A DNA stretch of 64,000 bases, taken from NCBI GenBank assembly GCA_964464815.1, contig CAYXHF010000004.1, forward strand, positions 35,983-99,982. Direction: 5' to 3'. A program made the translations under genes and the position numbers. Positions 50,982 through 60,489 of the stretch are shown here, piece by piece (positions within the stretch are counted from its first letter, which is position 1; every line of letters begins with the position of its first letter). The notes beneath the pieces were generated by a model that saw nothing but the letters and a program-made list of their open reading frames with translations, was not told the origin of the DNA and did not search any database. Source of the stretch: UBA11524 sp964464815 (GTDB taxonomy: Bacteria; Bacillota; Clostridia; Christensenellales; Aristaeellaceae).

Positions 50982-51809
50982 ATGTTGATTCTCTATCCCA
51001 ACGGCCTGCGCAAGGCGCTGACCTTCTCCTACGACGACGGCGTGGAAACCGACTACGAGCTTGTCCACATCTTTGACGAGTTCAACATGCCCGCCACCTT
51101 CAACCTGAACAGTGGCTGCTTTGCACCGGAAGGCACAGTCTATCCGCCGGATGCCACCTACCGCCGCATGACGACCTCCGCCGTCAAGAAGCTCTTTGAG
51201 GGCAGCCGTCACGAGGTCTCCGCGCACTGTCTGACGCATGCATCCCTGGCCGGGCTTCCTACGCCCCGCGTGATTCACGAGGCCATTGCGGATCGCGAAA
51301 ACCTCGAACGTCTCTTTGGCAAGCTGGTTCGCGGCATGGCCTATCCCTACGGCACGTATGACACGGCGGCCGTCGAGGCGCTTCGCTCCTGCGGCGTGGC
51401 GTACTCCCGCACGGTATACAGCACGCACAACTTCGAGATTCCCAGCGACTGGCTTGTTCTTCATCCGACCTGCCACCACGACGACCCGATGCTCATGGAG
51501 CTTGGCGACCGTTTCCTGGCCGAAAAAGCGCCCTTTGGCATCAAGCTCTTCTACGTCTGGGGTCACAGCTACGAATTCCTCCAGAAGAACAACTGGCACG
51601 TCATTCGCGATTTCTGCCAGAAGATGAGCGGCAAGGACGACATCTGGTACGCCACGAACATTGAAATTGTGGACTACATCAACGCCAGCCGCAAGCTCGT
51701 CAGCAGCGCAGACGGCAAGATTATCTACAACCCGACCTCCACGGACATTTGGGCTGACCTCAACAGTCAGGTAATCGTCATTCACGCGGGAGAGACGATT
51801 CATCTATAA
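50982..51809 (+). CDS. Polysaccharide deacetylase family protein (NodB-like)
   Basis: A 275-residue protein without a signal peptide. NodB motif 1 is TFSYDDGVETD (two metal/base Asp residues), motif 2 is SAHCLTHASL, which supplies the His-x3-His metal pair, and motif 3 resembles RGMAYPYGTYD. Late motifs are less clear. It may remove acetyl groups from short sugars or act on an intracellular substrate. AAAGGAAGG precedes the ATG. It follows the acyltransferase by 36 bp, so addition and removal of acyl groups may be linked. Confidence 0.85.
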   Translation: MLILYPNGLRKALTFSYDDGVETDYELVHIFDEFNMPATFNLNSGCFAPEGTVYPPDATYRRMTTSAVKKLFEGSRHEVSAHCLTHASLAGLPTPRVIHEAIADRENLERLFGKLVRGMAYPYGTYDTAAVEALRSCGVAYSRTVYSTHNFEIPSDWLVLHPTCHHDDPMLMELGDRFLAEKAPFGIKLFYVWGHSYEFLQKNNWHVIRDFCQKMSGKDDIWYATNIEIVDYINASRKLVSSADGKIIYNPTSTDIWADLNSQVIVIHAGETIHL

Positions 51810-51826
51810 GAAAAACATGGTACAGG

Positions 51827-51867
51827 AAAAGGGCTATTGCAGATGGATGCTGCAACAGCCCTTTTTT
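51827..51867 (+). terminator. Terminator, TTGCAGA hairpin family
   Basis: AAAAGGGCTATTGCAG pairs with CTGCAACAGCCCTTTT (one G-T pair), followed by TTG. The same core appears in three other terminators of the window. Confidence 0.85.
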
Positions 51868-51989
51868 GTATGGTTTTTTACGGTAAGCGGAGAAAGCTTT
51901 TCCGGAAGGGGAGGTGCGCAGATGCACGGTACATGCTACGGGTTTTTGCGTGGACGCCGCGGCTCTGCGAGCGCGAGCTATTGAGCGCG

Positions 51990-52150
51990 GTTTTTCCAGA
52001 GGTGGAGATGTGTGGTTTTCCCTTCTTGAGCTTATTTGTTGCGTTGGGCGTTGCCCAAACCCACAAGGGCTCTGCCCTTGACCCGCGAAGGGTCTTCGAC
52101 CCTCTCGACTCCCGTTTCGCGATTTGCTTGGCGACATTCCCTTACATTTT
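51990..52150. repeat. Hairpin-rich repeat remnant between genes
   Basis: The 311-bp gap before the end of argS holds no convincing gene. It contains AAGGGC/GCCCTT and GGGTC/GACCC hairpins in the context ACCCGCGAAGGGTCTTCGAC, a sort of sequence often dispersed in gut Clostridia genomes. It may serve as an argS terminator region. Confidence 0.35.
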
Positions 52151-52178
52151 CCGCGTGATTAGCTTTTTTGCTTTTCCC

Positions 52179-53897
52179 TTACATGCGTTCCGGAGCTTCG
52201 ATACCAATCAGCCACAGGCCCGTCTTGACAACGTCCTTCGTCGCCTTCGTCAGTGCAACACGTGCCGCAGCTGCCGCAGGATTATCATCCAAAATGCGAT
52301 GCTCGTAATAGAACTTATTATACGCCTGCGCAATGTCCGTAACCGCACGCGTAATCATCGACGGCTCATACTTATCCGCAGCTTCGCGAATCACGTCCGG
52401 GAAACGTCCCAGCAGACGCAGCAGCGCCTGTGCCTCGTCGTCCGTCAGCGCGTTCATGTCTGCCTCGGGCAGGTTCAACTCCGCCGCCTTGCGTAGCACG
52501 GAGCAGCAGCGCGCATGCGTGTACTGCACATACGGGCCGGTTTCGCCGTCAAAGTTCAGCGCACGGTCAAAGGAGAAGTCAATGTCCTTGATGCGGTTGT
52601 TGCTCAGGTCGGAGTAGATGACCGCACCGATACCGACCTGACGGGCCACATCCTCCTTGTTGGGGAGGTTGGGAGACTTCTCGTTGATGATGTCCAGTGC
52701 CTTCTGCTTGGCCTGGTTCAGGACGTCCTCGAGGTAGACCACGCGACCCTTGCGGGTAGAGAATGACTGACCCTCGAAGGAAATCATGCCAAAGGAGACG
52801 TGTACGCAATCCTTGGCCCACGGCTTTTCCATCTTTTCCAGCACGCGGAAGAGCTGACGGAAGTGCAAATCCTGCTGATAGGCAACAACGTAGAGGCACT
52901 TGTCAAAGTGGTAGGTGTTCTGGCGATAGACAGCGGCAGCCAAATCGCGGGTCGCGTAGAGGGTTGCGCCGTCGGAGCGCAGGATGATGCACGGCGGCAT
53001 GTTGTCCTCGCTCAAATCGACCACGGAAGCGCCCTCGGAGATGGTCATCAGGCCCTTTTCACGCAGCTCGTCAATGACCACATCCATCTTGTCGTTGTAG
53101 AACGCCTCGCCGGCATAGGAGTCGAAGGTCACGCCCAGCATGTCATACACGCGGGAGGCATCCTGCAAGGTGATGTCCTTGAACCAGCTCCAGATAGCGA
53201 TGGCTTCCTCGTCCTTGTCCTCAATCTTCTTGAACCATGCACGGCCCTGATCGTCCAGGGAGGGATCCTTTTCCGCTTCCTCATGGAACTTGACGTACAG
53301 GCGCATCAGCTCCTTCACACCATCGCGCTCCACGTCTTCCTTCGTGCCCCAGGTCTTGTAGGCATAAATCATCTTGCCGAACTGCGTTCCCCAGTCGCCC
53401 AGGTGATTGATACCCACGGTCTTGTAGCCGAGGAAGTCATAGATGCGCTTGAGGGAGTGACCAATCATCGTCGTGGACAGATGGCCCACGCCAAAGCGCT
53501 TGGCGATATTGATGGAGGAATAGTCCAGGCACACGGTCTTGCCGTTGCCCAAATCAGACGCGCCATACTGTTCGCCCGCCGTCAGCACCGCAGACAGCGT
53601 TTCCGTCGCGAAATTCACGCGATTCAGGAAGAAGTTCACATAGCCATTGACAGCCTCAGCACGTGCCACATCCTCATGCGCCCACTTTTCCACGATGGCC
53701 GCAGCAATCTTCGGCGGCGCCATGCGCAGCGTTTTCGCCATGCGGAAGACAGGCAGCGCGTAGTCACCCATCTGCGGATCCGGCGGCACAGCCAGCGCCG
53801 TGCGGATTTCCTCCGCCGTCGGCAATTCCTGCGCCTCACTCCAGGTTTCTTTCAGACACTGCGCCATGAGCGCAGACAACTTCGTTTTCATATCCAT
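52179..53897 (-). CDS. argS: Arginyl-tRNA synthetase
   Basis: A 572-residue class I synthetase. The N-terminal additional domain is followed by the HIGH-type motif GVGHLSTTMIGH, then INHLGDWGTQFG. The KMSKS position reads SFSTRKGRVV, as in many ArgRS enzymes that lack a normal KMSKS. The DALR anticodon domain ends with GLWLIGIEAPERM. GGAGT lies about 10 bases before the ATG; another in-frame ATG is two codons later. Confidence 0.96.
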   Translation of the reverse strand: MDMKTKLSALMAQCLKETWSEAQELPTAEEIRTALAVPPDPQMGDYALPVFRMAKTLRMAPPKIAAAIVEKWAHEDVARAEAVNGYVNFFLNRVNFATETLSAVLTAGEQYGASDLGNGKTVCLDYSSINIAKRFGVGHLSTTMIGHSLKRIYDFLGYKTVGINHLGDWGTQFGKMIYAYKTWGTKEDVERDGVKELMRLYVKFHEEAEKDPSLDDQGRAWFKKIEDKDEEAIAIWSWFKDITLQDASRVYDMLGVTFDSYAGEAFYNDKMDVVIDELREKGLMTISEGASVVDLSEDNMPPCIILRSDGATLYATRDLAAAVYRQNTYHFDKCLYVVAYQQDLHFRQLFRVLEKMEKPWAKDCVHVSFGMISFEGQSFSTRKGRVVYLEDVLNQAKQKALDIINEKSPNLPNKEDVARQVGIGAVIYSDLSNNRIKDIDFSFDRALNFDGETGPYVQYTHARCCSVLRKAAELNLPEADMNALTDDEAQALLRLLGRFPDVIREAADKYEPSMITRAVTDIAQAYNKFYYEHRILDDNPAAAAARVALTKATKDVVKTGLWLIGIEAPERM

Positions 53898-53983
53898 TGC
53901 GGCATTACTCCTTCATTGTGTCCCTTGTACACAGGCTATCATAGCATATTTTTCTCCGAGGCGCAAGAGAAAAACGCAGACAG

Positions 53984-55105
53984 TTACGCCACCCAGGGCT
54001 GATAATGTCCCGAAAGCATCAGGAGCGCAAAGAAATACAGGCAGTTGTCGTAATAGCGGCGTTCACCCTTGCGCATCGGCAGATTCCAGAAGCGTTCCAG
54101 CCACATATCGGCCGTTTCACTTTCACTGGCGATGCTGCCCGCCGCGTTCACCGCCGTAATGGCGACCGGATGCATCGCCGGTTCATCCCAGCGTGTGCCG
54201 TCCATGTCGTAGGCGCGGTAGTTCTCCTCCGGCAATTCATGCGCGAAGAAGTCCTGAATGCGCGTGGCAATGTCGGACAGCTCCTTCGTCTTGCCATTCC
54301 ACAGCGTGTCCAGCGCGATATTCAGAATCACGCGATAGGCGTCAGAATAATAGGCATAATTCTTCCCAAACAGGAAGACCGGCTTGCCGTCATAGTCGCC
54401 ATATTCCGAACAGAAGCCTGTCACCGGATGTGCGCTCATGGCAATATAGCGGCGCGATGCCTGCTCCGCCTCCTGCCAGAACGCGCGATCCTCCACATCG
54501 CTCAGGCGGGCAAACAGGTGATAGAAGTGCGGCAGGTGATAGGACGGGTCGCTGATTTCCATACCCGGCACGAACTTGATGTAGTGATTATCCGGATTCC
54601 ACATCGGCTGGCCACCCGGCACCATTTCATGCTGATGCACGCCATGACGCAGAATATCCCTTGCCCATGCGCTATAGTTCTGGTAGCCATCGCCGTCACC
54701 CCAGCGGGCGGCGGCCATGAACAGCGCCATAGCATAGTATTCCTCGCCATCAGGCGCAGGGCCTTCCGCATTATGGCGGCCATCCAGCTGCACCGACCAT
54801 GCGAAATAGCCCGCGTTTTCACCGCTATCCAAATGCATATAGCGCATGGAGAACGTCCAGAGCTTATCAAACAAATCCTTCCGATCCATCTGGACGCACA
54901 TCATCATGCCATAGCTCATGCCCTCCGTGCGGGCGTCGATGTTGCCCGTATCGACCATGCAGCCTGCCTCCGGGTCGGTATCATGCGGGTGGTAGAAGCC
55001 ATCCTCCGGATCAAAAAAGATGGTATCAAAGCACTGTTGCAGCTTCCGGTCAACCTCCGCATCGCTGATGCCAATGCGGGCGAACTGGTTGGGGTACTTT
55101 CTCAT
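53984..55105 (-). CDS. GH8 reducing-end xylose-releasing exo-oligoxylanase
   Basis: A 373-residue cytoplasmic glycosidase of family 8 (Rex type). The catalytic acid Glu is in DARTEGMSYGMMM, the WSVQLDGRHN and FAWSV segments line the barrel, and YSDAYRVILN carries a candidate base Asp. No signal peptide, so it would trim imported xylo-oligosaccharides. The ATG at 55105 has AAAGGAG 10 bases upstream; an ATG at 55135, overlapping the upstream gene's stop, would add 10 residues. Co-transcribed with the GNAT gene before it. Confidence 0.85.
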   Translation of the reverse strand: MRKYPNQFARIGISDAEVDRKLQQCFDTIFFDPEDGFYHPHDTDPEAGCMVDTGNIDARTEGMSYGMMMCVQMDRKDLFDKLWTFSMRYMHLDSGENAGYFAWSVQLDGRHNAEGPAPDGEEYYAMALFMAAARWGDGDGYQNYSAWARDILRHGVHQHEMVPGGQPMWNPDNHYIKFVPGMEISDPSYHLPHFYHLFARLSDVEDRAFWQEAEQASRRYIAMSAHPVTGFCSEYGDYDGKPVFLFGKNYAYYSDAYRVILNIALDTLWNGKTKELSDIATRIQDFFAHELPEENYRAYDMDGTRWDEPAMHPVAITAVNAAGSIASESETADMWLERFWNLPMRKGERRYYDNCLYFFALLMLSGHYQPWVA

Positions 55106-55131
55106 CGTGGGGTTGCTCCTTTCGTTTTGGT

Positions 55132-55692
55132 TCATGACTTATTCATCAGCGTCTCCAGCTCCTCCAGGGAGAAAGCGCTGATGGGTTTCGGTTCCTTCGG
55201 ATGCTCCGGCATATCGCCAAGCGTCCGTTGCAGCCAGACAACATCATGCCATTTGCCCAGCTTATAGCCCACATGCGGCCAGTGGCCAATGTCCTCAAAG
55301 CCCATGGCGTGATGGAGGCCAATGCTACCTTCGTTAGGCCACGTGATGCAGGAATAGGCGTTCAAATACCCTTGTGCGCGCAGAATCCGCAAGCATGCGC
55401 CCATCAGGCGCCGTCCAAGCCCCTGACCACGCGCCTGCGGGCGCAGGTAAATCGTCATTTCCACATCCCAGCGGTAGGCATCATGCGGCCGCAGTGGCTG
55501 TGCATAGACAAAGCCCTGCACCGTGCCCTCCGCAACGTCCACCAGCAGCGGATAGCGCCCCTGCGCAATCATCTGCTGATATGCCTCCGCCGTGCGGTGC
55601 TGGCAGACAAACGTGATTGCTGTGTTGTCAACGTAGTCATTATAGATGCTGGCAATCTGCGCCGCATCCTCCATTCGAGCCATCAAAAGCAT
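55132..55692 (-). CDS. GNAT acetyltransferase, phosphinothricin acetyltransferase-like
   Basis: A 186-residue GNAT enzyme. AAQIASIYNDYVDNTAITF is the typical start of the Pat-like group, motif A is IYLRPQARGQGLGRRLMGA, and the late HHAMGFEDIGHWPHVGYKL is diagnostic. It could acetylate amino acid analogues or other small amines. ATG at 55692 is chosen because GAGGAGG lies 6 bases upstream; earlier in-frame ATGs lack one. The downstream GH8 frame touches its stop codon. Confidence 0.85.
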   Translation of the reverse strand: MLLMARMEDAAQIASIYNDYVDNTAITFVCQHRTAEAYQQMIAQGRYPLLVDVAEGTVQGFVYAQPLRPHDAYRWDVEMTIYLRPQARGQGLGRRLMGACLRILRAQGYLNAYSCITWPNEGSIGLHHAMGFEDIGHWPHVGYKLGKWHDVVWLQRTLGDMPEHPKEPKPISAFSLEELETLMNKS

Positions 55693-55875
55693 GGGCGGCC
55701 TCCTCGTTTCATGCATTTGCCTCATCATAGCACAGGCCGTTCAAAAGAACAAGCCTTTCAAAAGGAATTTCCGTTATTTCTTTTTTCCCTTGGCAGGAAG
55801 ATGGCCGAAGCTGTCGAATTATTGTAAAGAAGTATCCTTTTTTGACAGATTCCGTATGATGGAGGAAGCAGCACC

Positions 55876-56949
55876 ATGACGCTGAATGACACCATTCGTG
55901 CGCTCCGACGAGAACGGGGCATGACGCAGGAACAGCTTGCCGAAGCCATGAACGTATCAGCGGCAGCAGTTTCCAAATGGGAAAACGGTCAGAGCGTTCC
56001 CGACATCCTTGTTTTAACCGCGCTGGCAGATTTCTTTGAGGTTTCGCTGGATGCACTGGTTGGCTACACCGTGCAGGCGCATCGCCGCAGTGATTTAGTA
56101 GCCCGTATTTCTCAATTGGTCGTGCAGAAGAAGCATGCCGAGGCCACCCGTGCCGCACGGGAGGCGCTTCGACGCTATCCCAACAGCTTTGACGTGGTGT
56201 ATGAGGCCACCCGCGCCTACGGCTATTCCGGTATGGAGCAGAATCGCCCCGAGGATTTGCGCAAGGCGCTCTCGCTGGCTGAACGCGCCATGGTACTCAT
56301 TCAGCAGGATCAGGAGCGCGACAACCGCATTCATCCCGAATCCATCTGGTCCATGATGGGCAGCTACCACGCACATCTCAACGAATACGATGAAGCCATT
56401 CGCTGCTATGAAAACGGCAACGTTGCGGAAATCAACGACATTGCCATCGCCAATGCGCAGACGGAAATTGGCTGCTATGACCACGCGCTCCCCAAGCTTT
56501 CCCGTGGACTGGTGGTCAGCCTGACCCGCCTTTTTAACGCCGCAACCGGCGCCATGAACTGCCTGATTGCCTCCGGCCGTCAGCAGGACGCGATTGCCTT
56601 ATCCAGCTGGCTTTGCCGGGCGCTGGATGGCATGGAATCCAGTGCGGGCAGCTACATCTGGAAGATGAAGACGCTGCTGTACACCGGTTCGGCCCGCGCC
56701 ATGGTGCGCCTGAACCGCATGAACGATGCCGAATTGCAATTGCGTCAGGCGATTCATTGCGCACGTCGCTTCGATGCCGCGCCTTCCTACAGCGTCAGCG
56801 GCTTCCGCTTCTATTGGGGTGAGGACAAGCCGATTCTGGACATTGCCGGTGAAACGGCCATGAACGCCATCACCCGCTACATCGAGCGGCACGAGGACAC
56901 CCAGCGCGAGCTGAAGCAGCTCTTCCTGCGTTTGCAGCAGGGTGCTTAA
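55876..56949 (+). CDS. XRE-family regulator with TPR-like C-terminal domain
   Basis: A 357-residue protein. The N-terminal helix-turn-helix is LRRERGMTQEQLAEAMNVSA followed by AVSKWENGQSVPD; the rest is helical and TPR-like (YDEAIRCYENGNVAE and similar). Such regulators often respond to a peptide or stress signal. GGAGGAAG precedes the ATG. It is divergent from the GH8/GNAT pair and convergent with the GH43 gene, so it could regulate either, but nothing in the sequence proves that. Confidence 0.85.
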   Translation: MTLNDTIRALRRERGMTQEQLAEAMNVSAAAVSKWENGQSVPDILVLTALADFFEVSLDALVGYTVQAHRRSDLVARISQLVVQKKHAEATRAAREALRRYPNSFDVVYEATRAYGYSGMEQNRPEDLRKALSLAERAMVLIQQDQERDNRIHPESIWSMMGSYHAHLNEYDEAIRCYENGNVAEINDIAIANAQTEIGCYDHALPKLSRGLVVSLTRLFNAATGAMNCLIASGRQQDAIALSSWLCRALDGMESSAGSYIWKMKTLLYTGSARAMVRLNRMNDAELQLRQAIHCARRFDAAPSYSVSGFRFYWGEDKPILDIAGETAMNAITRYIERHEDTQRELKQLFLRLQQGA

Positions 56950-56961
56950 TCACACAATTTT

Positions 56962-57021
56962 ATTCCCTGCCCGTATGGGTCAATCGGTTAACCGCTTGGC
57001 TCATGGGGCAGGGAATTTTTT
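56962..57021. terminator. Terminator between the XRE gene and the convergent GH43 gene
   Basis: ATTCCCTGCCC pairs with GGGCAGGGAAT across a longer loop, followed by TTTTTAT. Confidence 0.75.
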
Positions 57022-57039
57022 ATCATTCAGCTTTTCGTC

Positions 57040-58353
57040 TTATGAAAACGCAAAGTACTCCAGCGTCACACAGCCTGTCATGCGCAGGGTCATATCATGC
57101 TCACCCGATATATCATGAAGCAGCACGGCCACATCCGCAAATTCCTCCGTGTCGATGACCGCTTCCCCCTGACACACACCATCCAGCAGCACTGCAATGC
57201 GTCCTTGCCCCTTGGCATGCAGCGTCAGCGCACTGCCCGGCATGATATGATACACATGCGGATAGCAGACAGTATGTGTTCCGTCCTGCTGCGTCACAGC
57301 AAAGCCGGCATGACTTCCATCCGGATTTTTTAATTCCACCTTCTGTATGCCATCCTCTTTGGCCATATACCACGCTGCCTCTATTCTGTCCCAACCGGCA
57401 AAGTAGCTCCCCACACCACAACGGCGAATCGTTTCATCCAGCATGAGCGTTCCATCATCGCATACATGCAAATACATCAAATATGTTTTTCGATACGACC
57501 AGCTTTCCTTGCCCATACTGACGGCATAGAACCATTGTCCCTTCCATTCCACAAAGGAACCATGGTCAATAAAGCAGCGACCATCCGGAAAGTGGGGAAT
57601 TTCCTTCCCGATATTCCCGCGGTATACATACGGCCCCAACCGATGCTGGCTGGTGGCATAGCGTCCCGCCCAATACATATACCACATATCACCATACCGG
57701 AACACCTCCGCCTGGTCAGAGCGCAGTTCTCCCAGCAGCTCCGTCGGCGTCCCGTCGGCTGGATATACAGGCACTTTTTTTGCTGTTCCCGGCACAACCT
57801 CCGTCATATTTTCATTCAGCTGCATGGACCAGTAGTGATCCGTCCAATCCGAGCCAAAGATAATATATGCATGCGCATCCTCCGCATCGGGCAAAACAAC
57901 ATCAGGATCATACGAATTTGTGGGCGTGATTCCCTTCGGCAGAATGGGCGTTTTGCCTCGTGCATCCACAAAAGGCCCATCCGGACGGTTGCTGACCGCA
58001 ACGCCTGTGTCATCACCCCCATTGGAATAGTACAGATAGTACTGATGATCCCACGGGCTTTGAACGCAATCACACGCCCAACAGCAGGTTGCATCATCGG
58101 CCAGATACGTATCCTCCCGGCGCAAACAGCACTTCCATTGCCAATGGACAAGGTCTTCCGACCACAGCACGTACCAGTCACGCATGATAAATTCATTGAT
58201 GCCCTCATCATGACCAACGTACACATACATCGTTTCACGACCCGTATCAGGATTGATGAACACCTTGATATGGGGATCAGGGAAATGATTATCCCAACAA
58301 TCAGCCGGAGCAATTGGATTCAGCAAACGTTCTTCTGGGTGCGGTGCGTTCAT
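57040..58353 (-). CDS. Intracellular glycoside hydrolase family 43-like enzyme
   Basis: A 437-residue protein without a signal peptide. A five-blade propeller is suggested by HFPDPHIKVFIN (candidate catalytic Asp), YDPDVVLPDAED (second Asp) and a Glu in SDQAEVFRYGDMWYMYW. The last 110 residues form a CBM6-like beta domain (LTLHAKGQGRIAVLLDG). This fits a xylosidase or arabinofuranosidase acting on imported oligosaccharides. GGGAGG precedes the ATG. By eye the gene is more AT-rich than its neighbours, which may hint at transfer. Confidence 0.8.
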   Translation of the reverse strand: MNAPHPEERLLNPIAPADCWDNHFPDPHIKVFINPDTGRETMYVYVGHDEGINEFIMRDWYVLWSEDLVHWQWKCCLRREDTYLADDATCCWACDCVQSPWDHQYYLYYSNGGDDTGVAVSNRPDGPFVDARGKTPILPKGITPTNSYDPDVVLPDAEDAHAYIIFGSDWTDHYWSMQLNENMTEVVPGTAKKVPVYPADGTPTELLGELRSDQAEVFRYGDMWYMYWAGRYATSQHRLGPYVYRGNIGKEIPHFPDGRCFIDHGSFVEWKGQWFYAVSMGKESWSYRKTYLMYLHVCDDGTLMLDETIRRCGVGSYFAGWDRIEAAWYMAKEDGIQKVELKNPDGSHAGFAVTQQDGTHTVCYPHVYHIMPGSALTLHAKGQGRIAVLLDGVCQGEAVIDTEEFADVAVLLHDISGEHDMTLRMTGCVTLEYFAFS

Positions 58354-58385
58354 GTGTGATTTCCTCCCTTACACAAAAAATTCAA

Positions 58386-58466
58386 GGAAGCTCCAAGCAA
58401 ATAGGGGAGTACGATAACAAGCAGCATTTCAGCCGTCAGCGTGCTACCGAATGATTCAGAGATTCC
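58386..58466. repeat. Small inverted-repeat element, family R2, copy B
   Basis: Ends GGAAGCTCCAAGCAAAT and complement GGAATCTCTGAATCATT; the centre shares TACGATAACAAGC and TTTCAGCCGTCAGCGTGCT with copies A and C. Lies upstream of the GH43 gene start. Confidence 0.65.
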
Positions 58467-58652
58467 TTATTAACGGCCCACTTTCATCGCCCATCATAGC
58501 ATACCTTTTCTTCATTGCCAACGTCCATTTCGTCTCAAAAGCAGGACAAAAGTATCCGTTTCATGTACCGCCACTGCCCGTGGCCTTTGTTCGCACAGCC
58601 ATCACATTTGCAACCGAAATGTGAATTTGCTGTAACAAGTGGCCCAAAAAGG

Positions 58653-58681
58653 TTGCACGAGAACAAAAAACGTGCCATAAT
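58653..58681 (+). promoter_or_regulatory. Sigma-A promoter for the foldase gene
   Basis: TTGCAC, 17-bp spacer, CATAAT. Confidence 0.65.
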
Positions 58682-58738
58682 AGAAGACAGAGTTCTCTCC
58701 GGTACAAAGGGGAGAACACAGAAAGGAAGTTCAAGCCC

Positions 58739-60130
58739 ATGAAATCGCCCAAGCGTTTGCTGGCGTTGGCGCTGTCCGCCACGCTGCTGTGCATGCCCGC
58801 TGCCTCTCTGGCCGAGGATGCCACGACTCCCGACACCGACACCACCGTTGCCACGGATGTATCCGCCATTGATACTGAGGCAACCGCAGAGGATCCGGCA
58901 GAGGTGCTTGTCACCGTGAACGGTGTGGCCATCACCCGCGCCGAATTCAACGATTATCTGACCGATTTGCAGGCGTATTATGCCGAATACGGCTACGACA
59001 CGACCAGCGAGAGCCTGTTGCCCGCGCTGCGTGAAATGGCCCTGACCACCGCCATTCAGTTTGAGCTGATGGACGAAAAGCTCATTGAGCTGGGTCTGGA
59101 ATTGACCGAAGAGGAGCGCGCCAGCATCGAAGCCGAAGCGAAGGAGCAGTGGCAGTCCGTGCTGGACAGTGGTCTGGAATACATGGGCATCACCGAGGAA
59201 TCCACCGATGAAGAGCGTGCGGATATGCTCCTGCAGGTGCTGTCCATTCTGGAAGCGCAGGGCTTCACTGAGGAAAGCTACATCCGGGATTGTGTGGATT
59301 CTGCCCGCTACAACAAGCTGATGGACTACATCATCAAGGACGTGACCGTCTCCGATGAAGCGGTGCAGGCTGAGTTCGACGCGCTGGTGGCCGCCGACAA
59401 GGAAAAGTATGAGGGCCATGTCGATCAGTATGAAAATGATCAGTACATGAACCAGATTTATGCTGCCTACGGCTACACCGACTATGTTGTGCCGCAGTAC
59501 TACACGCCCTCCGGCTATCGCGGCATCAGCCACATTCTGCTGACCGTGGAAGACGAGCTGATGACGAACTACTCCGAATTGCAGGCCACCTACGAAGAGC
59601 AGCAGGATGCCATCGAGGCTGGCGAGACGGTCGAGGGCGAGCTGGTCACGCTGGAGCAGCTTGACGCCGCCAAGCAGGCCATCATTGCCTCCGTCCAGCC
59701 CACCATCGACGAAATCCATCAGAAGCTGTCCGAAGGCATCACCTTCGACGCGCTGATTCAGCAGTACGGCACCGATCCCGGCATGCAGGATGACACCACC
59801 CGTGCCGAGGGCTACTCCGTCCACATGGACTCCATCAACTGGGATCCCGCCTTCACCGCTGGCGCCTTCACGGTGGACAACGTGGGCGACGTGACCGAGC
59901 CGATTGTCGGCAGCTACGGCGTTCACATCCTGCAGTACGTCCGTGACGTGCCCGCCGGTGCGGTAGAGCTGACCGACGCGCTGAAGGAAAGCCTCCGTGC
60001 CGATCTGCTCCTGACGGCGCAGAACACCCTCTACAACGACACTGTTGCCCAGTGGGAAGCCGAGGCCACCATCGTTTACTCCGATGCCGGCCTTGACATC
60101 ATGCCCGCCAGCGTGGATAACGCGGAATAA
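58739..60130 (+). CDS. Secreted SurA/PrsA-like peptidyl-prolyl isomerase
   Basis: A 463-residue exported foldase. A signal peptide (LLALALSATLLCMPAASLA) without a lipobox cysteine at the cleavage point is followed by an acidic linker and a SurA-type N-domain (VNGVAITRAEFNDYL, near residue 60). The parvulin domain starts at GYRGISHILLTVED and continues through FDALIQQYGTDPG and PIVGSYGVHILQY. An insertion of about 50 residues, rich in Glu and Gln, sits within the parvulin domain after its first strand. It would help fold exported proteins. AAAGGAAG precedes the ATG. Confidence 0.88.
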   Translation: MKSPKRLLALALSATLLCMPAASLAEDATTPDTDTTVATDVSAIDTEATAEDPAEVLVTVNGVAITRAEFNDYLTDLQAYYAEYGYDTTSESLLPALREMALTTAIQFELMDEKLIELGLELTEEERASIEAEAKEQWQSVLDSGLEYMGITEESTDEERADMLLQVLSILEAQGFTEESYIRDCVDSARYNKLMDYIIKDVTVSDEAVQAEFDALVAADKEKYEGHVDQYENDQYMNQIYAAYGYTDYVVPQYYTPSGYRGISHILLTVEDELMTNYSELQATYEEQQDAIEAGETVEGELVTLEQLDAAKQAIIASVQPTIDEIHQKLSEGITFDALIQQYGTDPGMQDDTTRAEGYSVHMDSINWDPAFTAGAFTVDNVGDVTEPIVGSYGVHILQYVRDVPAGAVELTDALKESLRADLLLTAQNTLYNDTVAQWEAEATIVYSDAGLDIMPASVDNAE

Positions 60131-60143
60131 TCGAATCATGGAA

Positions 60144-60188
60144 AAACCGGCTGTTGCAGATGCTTGTTGTCTGCAATAGCCGGTTTGT
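60144..60188 (+). terminator. Terminator, TTGCAGA hairpin family
   Basis: AAACCGGCTGTTGCAGA pairs with TCTGCAATAGCCGGTTT (17 bp, one G-T), followed by GTTTAT. Confidence 0.85.
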
Positions 60189-60206
60189 TTATATGGCGAG
60201 AATCAA

Positions 60207-60306
60207 GGAAGCTCTGAACAAATGAGGGATAGCGAGTGGAATTTCTGCACGAAGCAGATGTCTGAAATTCAGCCGTTAGCGTGCTAACGAATGATTCAGA
60301 ACTTCC
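60207..60306. repeat. Small inverted-repeat element, family R2, copy C
   Basis: The longest copy (100 bp). Ends GGAAGCTCTGAACAAATGA and complement GGAAGTTCTGAATCATT. An extra 20 bp forms a GAATTTC/GAAATTC hairpin in the centre. Confidence 0.65.
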
Positions 60307-60351
60307 CTGGCATGAAACAAATGCATACTATCATTGCAAGCCGCTTTCAGC

Positions 60352-60402
60352 CCTCTCAGTCACCTGCGGTGACAGCTCTCCCAGAGGGCGAGCCAAGCAT
60401 GC
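60352..60402. repeat. Single arm of the CTCTCAGTC repeat (family R3)
   Basis: CCCTCTCAGTC, a CACC/GGTG hairpin, then AGCTCTCCCAGAGGG and AGCCAAG, matching one arm of the element at 45801-46020. Confidence 0.6.
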
Positions 60403-60489
60403 TAGTCCTATCCCATACTATATCGAAATCATTACGTTTGCACATTCACGTTACCCGTTGCCTGTGCAATATATAGGCTATGTATCATT

